64,000 nucleotides of DNA from contig JBKBNU010000001.1 of assembly GCA_046294845.1 (NCBI GenBank), forward strand, positions 1,116,001-1,180,000. Direction: 5' to 3'. The notes below the pieces were generated by a model. It was not told where the DNA came from. It did no database searches and saw nothing but the letters and a program-made list of their open reading frames with translations. Positions 17,146 through 26,259 of the stretch are shown here, one piece after another. This stretch comes from Micavibrio_C sp046294845. GTDB lineage: Bacteria > Pseudomonadota > Alphaproteobacteria > Micavibrionales > Micavibrionaceae. Position 1 is the stretch's first letter. Every line of letters begins with the position of its first letter. Made by a program: the position numbers and the translations under genes.

Positions 17146-17371
17146 GTGCGAAGTACCGCCTACTTCATTAATTTCATTGATTAGCTTCACATTAGACCAA
17201 TAATTGCGGGGTGGCCAGCATTATGGTTGTGAATATTTCGTATATCGCTATGCATTTCATGCATATCTAATTTTTAATATTATGACAACAATATTTTCTT
17301 GTAGAGGACTGATTTTTATAGATATTGTTACGCTGCAAGCTTTTTAGAATCATAAAAGAAAGGGTGAGGAC

Positions 17372-17902
17372 ATGTACGCAAGGATGGCATTTGCCGAGGC
17401 GGTGGCAGAAGCACACAGAAATGCAGAAAAAGGTCTGGGATATGCTGTTCGTAACGAGCAAGGCCAGTTTTTTTGCGGTTTTGCCCAAAAAGACGGCTCC
17501 CTTGCTTTTGAAGGGTATCGTCAGCGCACATCCGGAGAAGGTGCGCAGAGCGCTTACAGCAAGGAAAACCCTGTATTCCTCGATCTGGAAGAAATGAAGG
17601 ATTTGCAAATCGGCGCCGCTGTATTCGGTATGATTTATCAGGTGAACACGTCCCACGGATTGCCAGATAAACTGGCTGAGTCCTGTCAGCGCGTTGTTGT
17701 TCGCAAAGACCTGACCCATAAACCCAATCCCAACCTAAAAGCCGGTTTATGGGATTATCCGATCTCCAAATCAGGATTGGCCAGTGCACAGGCGTGCGCT
17801 CAGGGGCAGGATGACGGCTATATCGGTTTCTTTTATGCCTTCAAAAAAGGTTATGCCTTCAAAAAAGGCTTCAAACAGGTATTCGGGATCGGAAGCCCCT
17901 GA
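17372..17902 (+). CDS. Unknown 176-aa protein
   Basis: Starts at an ATG with AGGGTGAGG 4 bases upstream. No signal peptide or membrane helix, and no family recognised. The middle contains a short hydrophobic stretch (DLQIGAAVFGMIYQV). The end carries a short tandem duplication, YAFKKG-YAFKKG-FK, from a direct DNA repeat (about 17835-17866), suggesting recent slippage. A terminator-like hairpin follows and then fliI in the same direction, so it may be co-transcribed with fliI by partial readthrough. Confidence 0.6.
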   Translation: MYARMAFAEAVAEAHRNAEKGLGYAVRNEQGQFFCGFAQKDGSLAFEGYRQRTSGEGAQSAYSKENPVFLDLEEMKDLQIGAAVFGMIYQVNTSHGLPDKLAESCQRVVVRKDLTHKPNPNLKAGLWDYPISKSGLASAQACAQGQDDGYIGFFYAFKKGYAFKKGFKQVFGIGSP

Positions 17903-17938
17903 TTTTGCCTTTTATGCCTTATGGTGGCAGGTTTTAAA

Positions 17939-17994
17939 AAAGGCGGGTTTGCTGTAGACTGGATATAGTACCATCTACTGAACCCGCCTTTTCC
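17939..17994 (+). terminator. Long terminator-like hairpin immediately before fliI
   Basis: GGCGGGTT (17942-17949) pairs with AACCCGCC (17981-17988), with an inner GTAGA/TCTAC stem, and TTTTCC follows. It would end transcription of the 176 aa gene. It stops only a few bases before the possible fliI starts, which is unusual. TATAGT inside the loop (17964-17969) could be a -10 element for fliI, though no good -35 is seen. Confidence 0.6.
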
Positions 17995-18010
17995 TTTGGA
18001 CACCCCGCCT

Positions 18011-19342
18011 ATGGACCGTCTGGCCGAACAAGCAGAAGCAGCCCTCAGTTTGATTCCCGACTATGAAGTCTATGGCCGGGTAACGAAGGTTTTGGGTTTA
18101 TTGGTTGAAATTGCCGGTTTTGGCCAAGGCCTGTCGATTGGCTCCCATGTACATCTGCGCCCGCGCAAGGATCTGGTTATCCCTTGCGAGGTTGTCGGTT
18201 TTCGCGACTCCCATGCCCTGCTGATGCCCTTCGGTTCTTTAGAGGGTGTTACCTTGGGATGTCCTGCGATCATTCAGCGTAACCAGCCTGTCATTACACC
18301 TGATGACCGCTGGCTGGGCCGTGTCATCAACGCGATGGGTGAACCGATTGATGGTCTGGGGCCTTTGCCACAAGGTGGCCATCCGATCCCGTTGCGGAAC
18401 AAGCCGCCTGCGCCGCATAGCCGTCAACGTATGGGCCAGCAGCTTGATCTGGGCGTGCGGGCGGTCAATTCGTTTCTCGCAACCTGTCGGGGCCAGCGTA
18501 TGGGTATTTTCTCGGGCTCCGGCGTGGGTAAGTCTGTTCTGCTATCGATGATGGCGCGTTACACGGCTGCCGATGTCAGCGTAATCGGTCTGGTTGGTGA
18601 ACGTGGCCGTGAGGTACAGGAATTCATTCAGGATGATCTGGGACCGGAAGGTCTGGCACGTTCGGTTGTTATCGTGGCTACAGGTGATGAACCGGCACTG
18701 ATGCGCCGTCAGGCCGCGTATGTAACGCTGGCAACCGCAGAATATTTCCGCAATCAGGGGCAGCAAGTTTTGTGTCTGATCGACTCGCTGACACGTTTTG
18801 CCATGGCACAGCGTGAAATCGGTTTGAGCGCAGGCGAGCCGCCGACATCCAAAGGGTATCCGCCGACAACATTTGGTGAATTGGCGCGCTTGCTGGAACG
18901 GGCAGGTCCGGGCGCACCGGGGCAAGGGTCAATCACAGGATTGTTTGCGGTTCTGGTCGAAGGGGATGACCAGAATGAACCGATTTCCGATGCGGTGCGT
19001 GGTATTGTTGACGGTCACATTGTGATGGAACGAGAAATTGCCGACCGCGGGCGCTATCCGGCGATCAATATTCTAAAATCCGTTTCGCGCTCGATGCCCA
19101 AGGCGGTGAGTGACGAGCGCGCTGTGATTATCAAACGCGCCAAGCAAATTATCACGACGTATGAGGATATGGCCGAGCTGATCCGCTTGGGTGCGTACCG
19201 CAAGGGCAGCGACCCGAAAGTGGATGAATCCATTCGCCTTTATCCCATGATCGAAGAATTCCTGTCGCAGCGCAAAGAAGAGAATACATCTATTGCCGAT
19301 GGCTTTACCCGTCTGGGGCAGATTGTGGGTATGAAGGGATGA
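18011..19342 (+). CDS. fliI: Flagellum-specific ATPase FliI
   Basis: About 443 residues from the ATG at 18011; a TTG at 17996 would add five codons, and neither start has a clear ribosome site. FliI is the hexameric ATPase of the flagellar export apparatus, working with FliH and FliJ at the cytoplasmic base. Signatures are the beta-barrel N-terminus (YGRVTKVLGLLVEIAG), Walker A GSGVGKS, the GERGREVQEFI stretch, LIDSLTRFAMAQREI (Walker B) and GEPPTSKGYPPTTF. The end (LVEGDDQNEPISDAVRGIVDGHIVMEREIA) is typical of FliI/InvC rather than of F1 beta. fliJ follows after 6 bp. Confidence 0.96.
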   Translation: MDRLAEQAEAALSLIPDYEVYGRVTKVLGLLVEIAGFGQGLSIGSHVHLRPRKDLVIPCEVVGFRDSHALLMPFGSLEGVTLGCPAIIQRNQPVITPDDRWLGRVINAMGEPIDGLGPLPQGGHPIPLRNKPPAPHSRQRMGQQLDLGVRAVNSFLATCRGQRMGIFSGSGVGKSVLLSMMARYTAADVSVIGLVGERGREVQEFIQDDLGPEGLARSVVIVATGDEPALMRRQAAYVTLATAEYFRNQGQQVLCLIDSLTRFAMAQREIGLSAGEPPTSKGYPPTTFGELARLLERAGPGAPGQGSITGLFAVLVEGDDQNEPISDAVRGIVDGHIVMEREIADRGRYPAINILKSVSRSMPKAVSDERAVIIKRAKQIITTYEDMAELIRLGAYRKGSDPKVDESIRLYPMIEEFLSQRKEENTSIADGFTRLGQIVGMKG

Positions 19343-19348
19343 TAGCAG

Positions 19349-19786
19349 ATGGCTGCTGATCTTGACCCTCTCATTCGGCTTCGCAAGCACGTTGTTGAAG
19401 AAAAGCAGCGTGTAGTATCCCAGCTTTATCGTGAAGTTGAAAATCTGGAGAAACAAAAAAAAGTTGTCCAGGACCAGATGGCGCATGAAAAGAAACTGGC
19501 TGAAGAAATGCAGCGCCCCGAAGCCTTAACATTCTATGGACGCTATGCCGAGGGAGCGCGCAAGAAAATCGAGGCTATCCAGATGAGTATCAGGAAAGTT
19601 GAGGCGCGTATTGAATCTGCTCAGGAAGATATGAGAATTGCTTTTGCGGAAATGAAGAAGGTCCAGATTACCCAGACGCGAAGGGAAAAGCGCGAACAGA
19701 AAAAACTGAAAGATAAGGAAGACGCCCTCCTTGATGAAGTGGCCCTTGATCAATACAGGCGCAAAGTTCTGGAAGATGAAAACTAG
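19349..19786 (+). CDS. fliJ: Flagellar export protein FliJ
   Basis: 145 residues, nearly all coiled coil (about 10-130), charged and rich in Glu, Lys and Gln, as in FliJ, the central stalk of the export ATPase that also handles chaperones. Sequence identity of FliJ proteins is low, so the call rests on length, coiled coil and its position 6 bp after fliI. Its stop codon overlaps that of the convergent tandem-GGDEF gene (positions 19783-19786). Confidence 0.85.
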   Translation: MAADLDPLIRLRKHVVEEKQRVVSQLYREVENLEKQKKVVQDQMAHEKKLAEEMQRPEALTFYGRYAEGARKKIEAIQMSIRKVEARIESAQEDMRIAFAEMKKVQITQTRREKREQKKLKDKEDALLDEVALDQYRRKVLEDEN

Positions 19787-21738
19787 GATGGACTGCCAAA
19801 CTGAATAGGTTTGGTTGCCGGATCGGGTCTGATTGCCAATTCCGCCCATTTTTGTTTATTTTGGGTGGCTGTATCGTTCAAATGCTCGCTAATGAAGCGT
19901 GTGATGGCGCCCCCCTGACGATTATTGTGTGTGTCGATCGTAGGATCTGTTGCATAGGGATGGGCTGAAATAGAGACCCTTAAGCCCGGACATTTTGGAT
20001 CACGAGGGTTTTCCATGTCCCTGAATCTTTCCGGTACATGATCCGGTGCTGTTGCCCCATAGCGCTGCAGGAACGTTTTGATAGGCATATCATTCAGCTT
20101 ATCAAGGCGGCTTTCAATATCGATCATCAAGGCCTGCATATCCTTGTTGCCAAAAGTACGATGGCTGCCGTCTTTCTCGACAATCACGGGCTGGATCGCC
20201 AGATAAAAATCACCATTACCCATATGCGCCATTTGGAAATTCTGATCGCTTAGGCCTGCTTTATGCAGGCTGGCCTTAATAATGTCCTGCGCCTGATAGC
20301 GCAAGGCCAGATTGCTATGCCCGTGACCAAGTGTTTCATTAAGACCCGACAAATTGTGGAAGCTTAAGCCCATGGTCCAGAGCTTCTCATTCTGTCCTGT
20401 TCCTTCATTAATATCATGAACGACCTGAAGGGCGGCACCGGCCATGGCCGGAAAGTCACGGCCAATCAGGGCGCCTGATGAAGGGTCTTCTTGCGGGAAT
20501 TTTAGAACTTTTATACGCAAGACTTTTTCCTGATCGGCGGTCAGGATAATATTCTGGTGACCGACTATTTCACGGAAAGATTCAAAGAACATGCCTTGCA
20601 CTTCGGTTTTGTCAGGAATGTGTTGTGGCCTATGTTTATGAATAAGATCTTCGAGAGTAGGAAGATTTTCAACCGGCACATTGTGCAGACTTAATTCGCT
20701 TGTCATCTGGCTCATAAGGGCATCTTGCTCGGCAAGATGGTGCTGTGCAGCCTTCTGGTCGCTGTAGAGCGTTTTTAAATCAAAATTTTCCGGCCGCAGG
20801 GCGGCAAAGGTTTGCTTGTCAACGCGGTCGCGGCCAATTTCTATTTTCAGTTTGGCAATTTCTTTGTCGGCGGCAGCGATTTTTTCATCAAACTGGCCAT
20901 CAGCTTTCAACATGAAGACGCTACCGGCGGCGCCAAAACCATTTGAAAGATCATCGGTCGGGCGTTTGGCGTGCGGGTGGTCGTGCAAGCCCAGCGTGGC
21001 TGTCACAGCCTCGATACCATCGTGAATGGCGGCCAATATATCTTCGGCTTGTTCCTGTTTCATATCGACAGCAACAACCCTGATCTCATCACCGCCCGTT
21101 CTTAAAGGGATAAAGGATACATCCTGATCTACTTTTACGTGTTCGCGTAGAGATGAAAGAATACGGTTGGATACCAGATAGGCATATTGGTCGGTCATCT
21201 GCATGGCGCGGTCGCGGATGTCGGCCTCCGGCATTTCAGGATAAGCGCAGCGCAGGATTTTCTCATTATGTTCGTTGGTGCCGCGCATATTGCTGAAATC
21301 GATTTCAAACACGCTGACCGGCTGGGATTGGGATTCTGCATAAAGGGCGGATAACCCCATCACCAATGGCACTTGCGGTTTTTGGTAATATCCTGTCAGG
21401 GGATCGCGCACGAGTTCCGAAGCGCTGAAATCCGCCGAGATTTTAAGGGCGGCTTGCGGCAGTTCGGGATTATAGGTTTTGATCAGTTCGCTTTCGAGTT
21501 CCCAAGGTTTCAGATAGCCGTGATGAGCGTAGATAGCTTTAATGAAATCAACAGCTTCGTTAATGTCAGAGGCATCGACAAAGGTCGCGCTCGGGCGTTC
21601 AAGATTGCGGATATAATCGGCAGGGGGTTTCTTCTTATTTGTGGCTGCGGCCAAAAAATCGATCAGCCAAGCCTGCATTTCCCGCGCATAGGGCAGGGGT
21701 CTCAAGGACTCAACGATATCTTGCTTCAACGCTGTCAT
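19783..21738 (-). CDS. Protein with two divergent GGDEF domains
   Basis: 651 residues, no membrane helix. Domain one spans about 108-250 with DPLTGYY (112-118), FEIDFSNMRGTNE and RTGGDEI (213-219). The core GGDE is kept, so diguanylate cyclase activity is possible, although the metal/substrate region is unusual. A coiled-coil linker (about 283-350) leads to domain two at about 405-600, with LSGLNETLGHGHSN matching the ND..GH..GD pattern and MGNGDF (506-511) in place of GGDEF, so this copy is probably inactive or a binding site. It converges on fliI-fliJ. c-di-GMP often controls flagellar genes; a role in motility is inferred from position only. Confidence 0.72.
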   Translation of the reverse strand: MTALKQDIVESLRPLPYAREMQAWLIDFLAAATNKKKPPADYIRNLERPSATFVDASDINEAVDFIKAIYAHHGYLKPWELESELIKTYNPELPQAALKISADFSASELVRDPLTGYYQKPQVPLVMGLSALYAESQSQPVSVFEIDFSNMRGTNEHNEKILRCAYPEMPEADIRDRAMQMTDQYAYLVSNRILSSLREHVKVDQDVSFIPLRTGGDEIRVVAVDMKQEQAEDILAAIHDGIEAVTATLGLHDHPHAKRPTDDLSNGFGAAGSVFMLKADGQFDEKIAAADKEIAKLKIEIGRDRVDKQTFAALRPENFDLKTLYSDQKAAQHHLAEQDALMSQMTSELSLHNVPVENLPTLEDLIHKHRPQHIPDKTEVQGMFFESFREIVGHQNIILTADQEKVLRIKVLKFPQEDPSSGALIGRDFPAMAGAALQVVHDINEGTGQNEKLWTMGLSFHNLSGLNETLGHGHSNLALRYQAQDIIKASLHKAGLSDQNFQMAHMGNGDFYLAIQPVIVEKDGSHRTFGNKDMQALMIDIESRLDKLNDMPIKTFLQRYGATAPDHVPERFRDMENPRDPKCPGLRVSISAHPYATDPTIDTHNNRQGGAITRFISEHLNDTATQNKQKWAELAIRPDPATKPIQFGSPS

Positions 21739-21821
21739 TATGTTGGGTACACCAGTTCACCGCTATTTTAGGGATAAATAGCAGAAAAATGGTTAATCGA
21801 CTACAAATTATGCAAAATATA

Positions 21822-24002
21822 TCAGGCAGATGTGGTCAAAATGTCCTGACGAGGGGTGATTTTGACCCATTTCTCCGGTTGGGCCTGAAAAATCAGGCTT
21901 CCTTCAAGCCCTACAGCTTCCAGTGTTTTGATGTAGCGTCCGGTCATTTCATGGCGCATGGCAGTGCTGAAGGGTTGCTGGCTGCGGATAGCGAGATCAA
22001 GAACTTTACCACGGGCAAGCCCGTCAAGCTGGATGGGCCCAATCGCGCTTAAATCCAGATCCATGACAAAACGGGCGCCTTTGCCTTTGGAAGGATTATC
22101 GCCATCATGTTCATGGCTATCGGAACGGTAATAGAGGTGAACCTTCTCGATATGCTCTTGGTGATAGAAGGGCAGAACCATTGCCCGCCATTCGGATGTG
22201 ACAGGTTCATGGGATAGGCGGTTCAGCCCCGAGAACTCACGGGTCATGCGATTGACGAACTCTGTTTTGCCGATACGCCGTAAATGGTCGATATTCTTTT
22301 CCCCTAGCCATGACTGCAAATCACCGGCTCTGACCGCCGCAATAAATAGCAAGGCAGCAGCAGGAATCTTGGCAGGTTGTGCTGGCGAAGGCAGAATATT
22401 CGCGAGCATGTTTGTTGTCGAAGATGCCATCTGGATATTGGGTGTCAGGGTAAGCTCGTCAAATGCAGGCCACGAAGAACCACCCAGGAGTTCAAACACA
22501 CTTGGGGGTGTCAGTGGAATCTTGAGCGCAGCAGACATTGATAAAGGCGTAAACGATATTTGTTGTCCTGCTGCCAGATTGCTGGCCGAAATGTTCAGCG
22601 TGAACAGCAAGGGTTGTTCGGCATTCAACGGATTAAAGCTGATGACAGGGAAATGATGAGGCGTTGTACCAATCACTTGCCCGCTGATTTGTCCGGCGAA
22701 AAGCGTATTGATTGTAAACGGTGTTGGAGCGGTTTGCGTCGTTGCCGCTAAGGTGATCTGTTGATAGCCATTCAACAGCGCAGGGGCTTTACTATCTTGT
22801 GGCGCTGTGAAAGTGATGGGGGCTGGTGTTAATGAACCCACGCGCACATCCATAAAGCTTTTTAAATTCCCTAGAGCTGTGGGGTTAGTCGTATGTGTAG
22901 TTTGGGGCTTGATCAGGAGCGGTGAAGGCGCGTTGATTGCAGGATTATTACCTGCCTCTCTTTCCCCCATCGGGATTTTTAAAGCTGTGTTCCCTAAGGC
23001 AAGCGAAAGCAGATTGAGTCCTTTGAGTGTTGGTGTCAGCAAGGGTGACAACCTGAATTGGCCGATTGTTGTTAAAGGGCTATCTGCGGCATAAGGTGGT
23101 TGGCCAAGAAAGTTTTTGAGGGCACTGATTTCCAATGCAGGGGTACTTGTCGGTGAGGGTGCTGGATATGAAGAATTATCTGGCACAGAGAGTGTGCTGA
23201 ACGGTTTATCAAGCAGCACCGAGAGTGCGGGAATTGCCGGAAATCCTTCGAGGGCAGTTGCGGGCACAGTTAACACAGGCAAGCTTGCCTTTGGTGTTTG
23301 CGGCAGTAGTGCAGCAGATGCGGCTGTTTGTGTGCGGCTATTGAGCAGGGTCCCGGGCGGTAACGATATAGCTTGCGGTTCTGCCTGTGCAGGTAGTGGT
23401 GGTACGCTTTGCGCCTTGATGGCGGCCACAATCAATTTTATCTGATCGGGTGGTAAGGGTGTCAGGCGCAGCAGCGCATTTTCGATGATCTCGCGGGGTG
23501 ATGTTGTAACCGGTGCTGCGGACGTTGTGATAGGGGCAGCTTGGCGCGTTTGTGTATGCTCGGCCAGTTTGACCTGTGTTGATTGATCAAGTGTTGCGCG
23601 CGGGGCGGGTGGTAATCCTTCGCCAATTTTGACGTCCGGTGCTGACGATTGATTTTGCGGTGGTGCGGGTGTCGATGTTGAAGGCGCAGGGGCAGGCCGG
23701 ATATTGATTTGTCTGGGCGGGCTTCCTGCGGGCAGATTGACCTCAACCGTTTGTCCTTGCGCAGGCAGAGCGCGGTCGCGTGTCTTGAACGTGATGTCAC
23801 CTTGCTCTGTCCTGACCGTCACTGTGCCGTCTTTTTGCACCTGTTCAACTTTGCCCTCGATGCTTAACGGGGCGGAGAGTTGCGAGAGCCTGGCCGAGAG
23901 TGCAAGGATCTGCCCCTTGATTTCAAGCTTGGCAGAAACAATCGACGCCAGATCGGTGATCGGCGGGCGTGTCGGAAATTGTGATGATCCTGAATCACTC
24001 AT
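21822..24002 (-). CDS. FliK-like protein with Flg_hook C-terminal domain
   Basis: 726 residues. After a folded N-terminal part (about 10-100, with a small beta domain IEGKVEQVQKDGTVTVRT), residues 100-520 are rich in Pro, Thr, Ala and Ser, as in molecular-ruler regions. The last 120 residues (FVMDLDLSAIGPIQLDGLARGKVLDLAIRSQQPFS...LEAVGLEGSLIFQ, shown in parts) fit the C-terminal Flg_hook domain pattern that switches export substrate in FliK. A more typical fliK lies at 51083-52759 in the hook operon, so this is a second FliK-like gene. It is downstream of flhG and flhF on the same strand. Confidence 0.65.
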   Translation of the reverse strand: MSDSGSSQFPTRPPITDLASIVSAKLEIKGQILALSARLSQLSAPLSIEGKVEQVQKDGTVTVRTEQGDITFKTRDRALPAQGQTVEVNLPAGSPPRQINIRPAPAPSTSTPAPPQNQSSAPDVKIGEGLPPAPRATLDQSTQVKLAEHTQTRQAAPITTSAAPVTTSPREIIENALLRLTPLPPDQIKLIVAAIKAQSVPPLPAQAEPQAISLPPGTLLNSRTQTAASAALLPQTPKASLPVLTVPATALEGFPAIPALSVLLDKPFSTLSVPDNSSYPAPSPTSTPALEISALKNFLGQPPYAADSPLTTIGQFRLSPLLTPTLKGLNLLSLALGNTALKIPMGEREAGNNPAINAPSPLLIKPQTTHTTNPTALGNLKSFMDVRVGSLTPAPITFTAPQDSKAPALLNGYQQITLAATTQTAPTPFTINTLFAGQISGQVIGTTPHHFPVISFNPLNAEQPLLFTLNISASNLAAGQQISFTPLSMSAALKIPLTPPSVFELLGGSSWPAFDELTLTPNIQMASSTTNMLANILPSPAQPAKIPAAALLFIAAVRAGDLQSWLGEKNIDHLRRIGKTEFVNRMTREFSGLNRLSHEPVTSEWRAMVLPFYHQEHIEKVHLYYRSDSHEHDGDNPSKGKGARFVMDLDLSAIGPIQLDGLARGKVLDLAIRSQQPFSTAMRHEMTGRYIKTLEAVGLEGSLIFQAQPEKWVKITPRQDILTTSA

Positions 24003-24065
24003 TCAGGAAGCATAGCAGAAAAAGGTTAAGTTCAGACCTGTCTTATCGGGGGGCGATAAGTGGAC

Positions 24066-24917
24066 TTAGAACCCTGCGGTCATGCGCTGGGTATCGGCCA
24101 GTTGATACATCACCGCCCGTGCAATTTTTGTAACATCTTCAGCGGCTTCCGTGTTGGGGGAGCGCATCAGGATCGGGGTCTGGTGACGGATCGAGTCTTT
24201 CACGCGCGGATCGGCGCGGACGATACCGGCCAGCGGTGGTGACAGACGCAGGAAGTTTTCACAGGCTTTTAGCAATGTGCGATAGGTCTTTTCACCTTCG
24301 AGCGCACTTTGGGCCATGTTGGAAACGATGCTGACATGTTTTGACATACCGGCAGCATTGCCCAGTTTGATGAAGGCATAGGCATCGGTGAGCGATGTCG
24401 GTTCATCGGTGGTGATCAGGAACGTCTTGGTAGCGGTGGCCGACATCATGCGGACGGTGCGGTCCACGCCTGCGCCCAGATCAATAACAACAACATCATA
24501 TTTCTCGGCTACTTCCAGAATCTGGTCACGCAGCAGCATCAAACGCTGGCTGGGCAGGGAAGAGAGAGAGGCCTGACCCGAACGGCCCGCCACGATATCA
24601 AAGCCGCCTTCTTCATAGGGCTGGATAACTTTATCAAGGCTTAAACGGCCACGAATGACATCATTCAGATCGCGCTTGGGCATCAGGCCCAGCTGCACAT
24701 CGACGTTAGCCAGACCCAGATCGCCATCAAACAGCAAAACACGTTTGCCTTCCTTGGCGAGCGCATGGGACAAGGTTATGGAGAACCATGTTTTTCCCAC
24801 GCCACCTTTACCACTGGCAACAGCGATAATGTTTTTGCCGCGACGGAATGTCGGCGTTGTCGGCGCTTCGTCCTGTGGCGGTATCTTGGCTGTAACAAAA
24901 TCGTTCATGGCGGTCAT
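24066..24917 (-). CDS. flhG: Flagellar number/placement ATPase FlhG (MinD/ParA family)
   Basis: About 283 residues (280 if translation begins at the ATG at 24908, which has AGGATG upstream). FlhG, also called FleN or YlxH, restrains flagellum number with FlhF at the membrane. The deviant Walker A motif SGKGGVGKTW is near residue 33, FDGDLGLANVDVQLGL follows, and VVIDLGAGVDRTV holds the switch II Asp. The C-terminal part has the usual TKIARAV helix. It starts 12 bp after flhF, giving the classic flhF-flhG pair. Confidence 0.94.
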   Translation of the reverse strand: MTAMNDFVTAKIPPQDEAPTTPTFRRGKNIIAVASGKGGVGKTWFSITLSHALAKEGKRVLLFDGDLGLANVDVQLGLMPKRDLNDVIRGRLSLDKVIQPYEEGGFDIVAGRSGQASLSSLPSQRLMLLRDQILEVAEKYDVVVIDLGAGVDRTVRMMSATATKTFLITTDEPTSLTDAYAFIKLGNAAGMSKHVSIVSNMAQSALEGEKTYRTLLKACENFLRLSPPLAGIVRADPRVKDSIRHQTPILMRSPNTEAAEDVTKIARAVMYQLADTQRMTAGF

Positions 24918-24929
24918 CCTGACATAGAT

Positions 24930-26117
24930 TTAGGCGTTTTGCCTGTGGCGTTGGGTTTGTACGGAAGTGGCCGGAGAACTGTTCTGGCTGCGCGCCAGTT
25001 CCGGCATAAGAAGATGGGCAAGGCGGCGAGGGGAAAGCCCGATCAGGCCTTCGGCTACTTTGGGAGTGTTGCTTGCATCAGCAAAAATCAAACCGCCATG
25101 ATGAGCCGCCCCGAGCAGGCCCCCCAGACGGCGGGCAATATCAAGACGGGTCGGCAGCATCGAGCGCACACCGAGTGTGGCATAGATACGGGCCATTTCG
25201 CCGCATTCATCGGCATCGGCGCCGGCGGGCATGACCAGAAGCGGTTCAATGTCACCGGCTGTAATCAATCGGGCCAGATCGCGCATCTCGGTCGGGGCAA
25301 ACGGGTTATAGCCAGCAGTATCGATCAGGATCTGGTCAGCACCGCGTGCATGATCAAGGGCGGATTTCAGGGAGGCAACAGAGGAAGCCTTTTGCAAATC
25401 GACGCGCAGAATATTGGTGAAAGCGGAAAGCTGTTCCACGCCACCCGCCCGAATAACGTCGGTGGTAATCACGGCTACGCGCATACCATTCATGACATTA
25501 CGGGCGGCGAGCTTGGCAATCGCCAGTGTTTTACCGGCACCGGGGGGGCCGACAACCATCTGGGCAGTTGAAACAGGTTTCTGCGGCAGTGAGCGGAAGG
25601 AATAGAGATGTTCGAGTGCAGCAGTCAGGGATGTTTCCGCATCATCGGCACCAATAACGGTGGCACAGGAAATGACCTGATCGGTGATTTCATCCGGCAC
25701 GCCATGACGCAGCATGACATCGGTCAGTTGTTCGATGACGGCTCCTTCTTCGTCTTCGCTATCGTACTGGAGCCATTCGCGGGATGACGTACGCGGGCTG
25801 CTGACGGTTTCGACTTCGAAGTGGGGGCCTTGCAATCTTTCAAGCGGTTCACGGTCAAAAGACTCTGCGCGTCTATCGGCAGAGGCGCGGCGGGCAGAAG
25901 ACGATGAAGGCGCGGACGGCGCAAAGCTGCCGAATTCCTTGATAAAATCGTCTTCGATATCCTGATAATCATTTTGATCGATGGCGGCTGTGACGCGCAC
26001 AGCCTTACCCCCTGGCTCCTCACGGGTAGCCACGATCACAGCGTCATCTCCGAGTGTCTGGCGCACCATCTGCATAGCCTCGGTCATTGTTTTTGCATAA
26101 AAAGATTTTAGCCGCAT
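24930..26117 (-). CDS. flhF: SRP-type GTPase FlhF
   Basis: 395 residues. It is the SRP-family GTPase that recruits the first flagellar parts to the cell pole. The N-terminal B domain starts MRLKSFYAKTMTEAMQMVRQ, a characteristic FlhF opening. A polar linker (about 60-150) precedes the NG domain with VGPPGAGKTLAIAKLAA (G1), ITTDVIRAGGVEQLSAF (G2) and IDTAGYNPF (G3). The last residues are basic and polar. An unusual feature is AGYNPF where most SRP GTPases read DTAGR. Together with flhG it would set a fixed flagellar number and place. Confidence 0.93.
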   Translation of the reverse strand: MRLKSFYAKTMTEAMQMVRQTLGDDAVIVATREEPGGKAVRVTAAIDQNDYQDIEDDFIKEFGSFAPSAPSSSSARRASADRRAESFDREPLERLQGPHFEVETVSSPRTSSREWLQYDSEDEEGAVIEQLTDVMLRHGVPDEITDQVISCATVIGADDAETSLTAALEHLYSFRSLPQKPVSTAQMVVGPPGAGKTLAIAKLAARNVMNGMRVAVITTDVIRAGGVEQLSAFTNILRVDLQKASSVASLKSALDHARGADQILIDTAGYNPFAPTEMRDLARLITAGDIEPLLVMPAGADADECGEMARIYATLGVRSMLPTRLDIARRLGGLLGAAHHGGLIFADASNTPKVAEGLIGLSPRRLAHLLMPELARSQNSSPATSVQTQRHRQNA

Positions 26118-26178
26118 GGCAGAACTTTTGTGACGAATCGGGGGGAAACCGAATCTAACTATTTTCAGTATATGTTTT

Positions 26179-26196
26179 CTAGAATCTCTATTCTAG
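26179..26196. repeat. Short perfect inverted repeat upstream of flhF
   Basis: CTAGAAT and ATTCTAG flank a 4-base spacer, about 60-80 bases before the flhF start. No T run follows on either strand, so it is more likely a protein-binding site than a terminator. No known operator is recognised. Confidence 0.4.
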
Positions 26197-26259
26197 GGCA
26201 AAAAGTTAAAGAATCCGCAAGGAATTCCTAAAGAGCGCGGGACATTTGAGGCAAAGGCC

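Larger units (their letters stand above)
16988..17371. other. 384-bp intergenic region with palindromes and a compact minus-strand transcript
   Basis: Between the divergent 861 aa and 176 aa genes. From left to right it holds a perfect 12-bp palindrome CCGTAATTACGG (17006-17017), a strong minus-strand terminator (17029-17055), an 18-codon minus-strand ORF (17089-17145) and a GAAGT-aggcggt-ACTTC hairpin in plus complement just upstream of it. An ATGCAT-TTC-ATGCAT repeat (17250-17264) near the plus-strand gene could be an operator for either direction. The rest is AT-rich with no recognised feature. Confidence 0.5.

Noticed and set aside
17267..17789. Minus-strand frames of about 150 codons opposite the 176 aa gene
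   Set aside because: They mirror the plus-strand gene, which has a strong ribosome site and better codon use.
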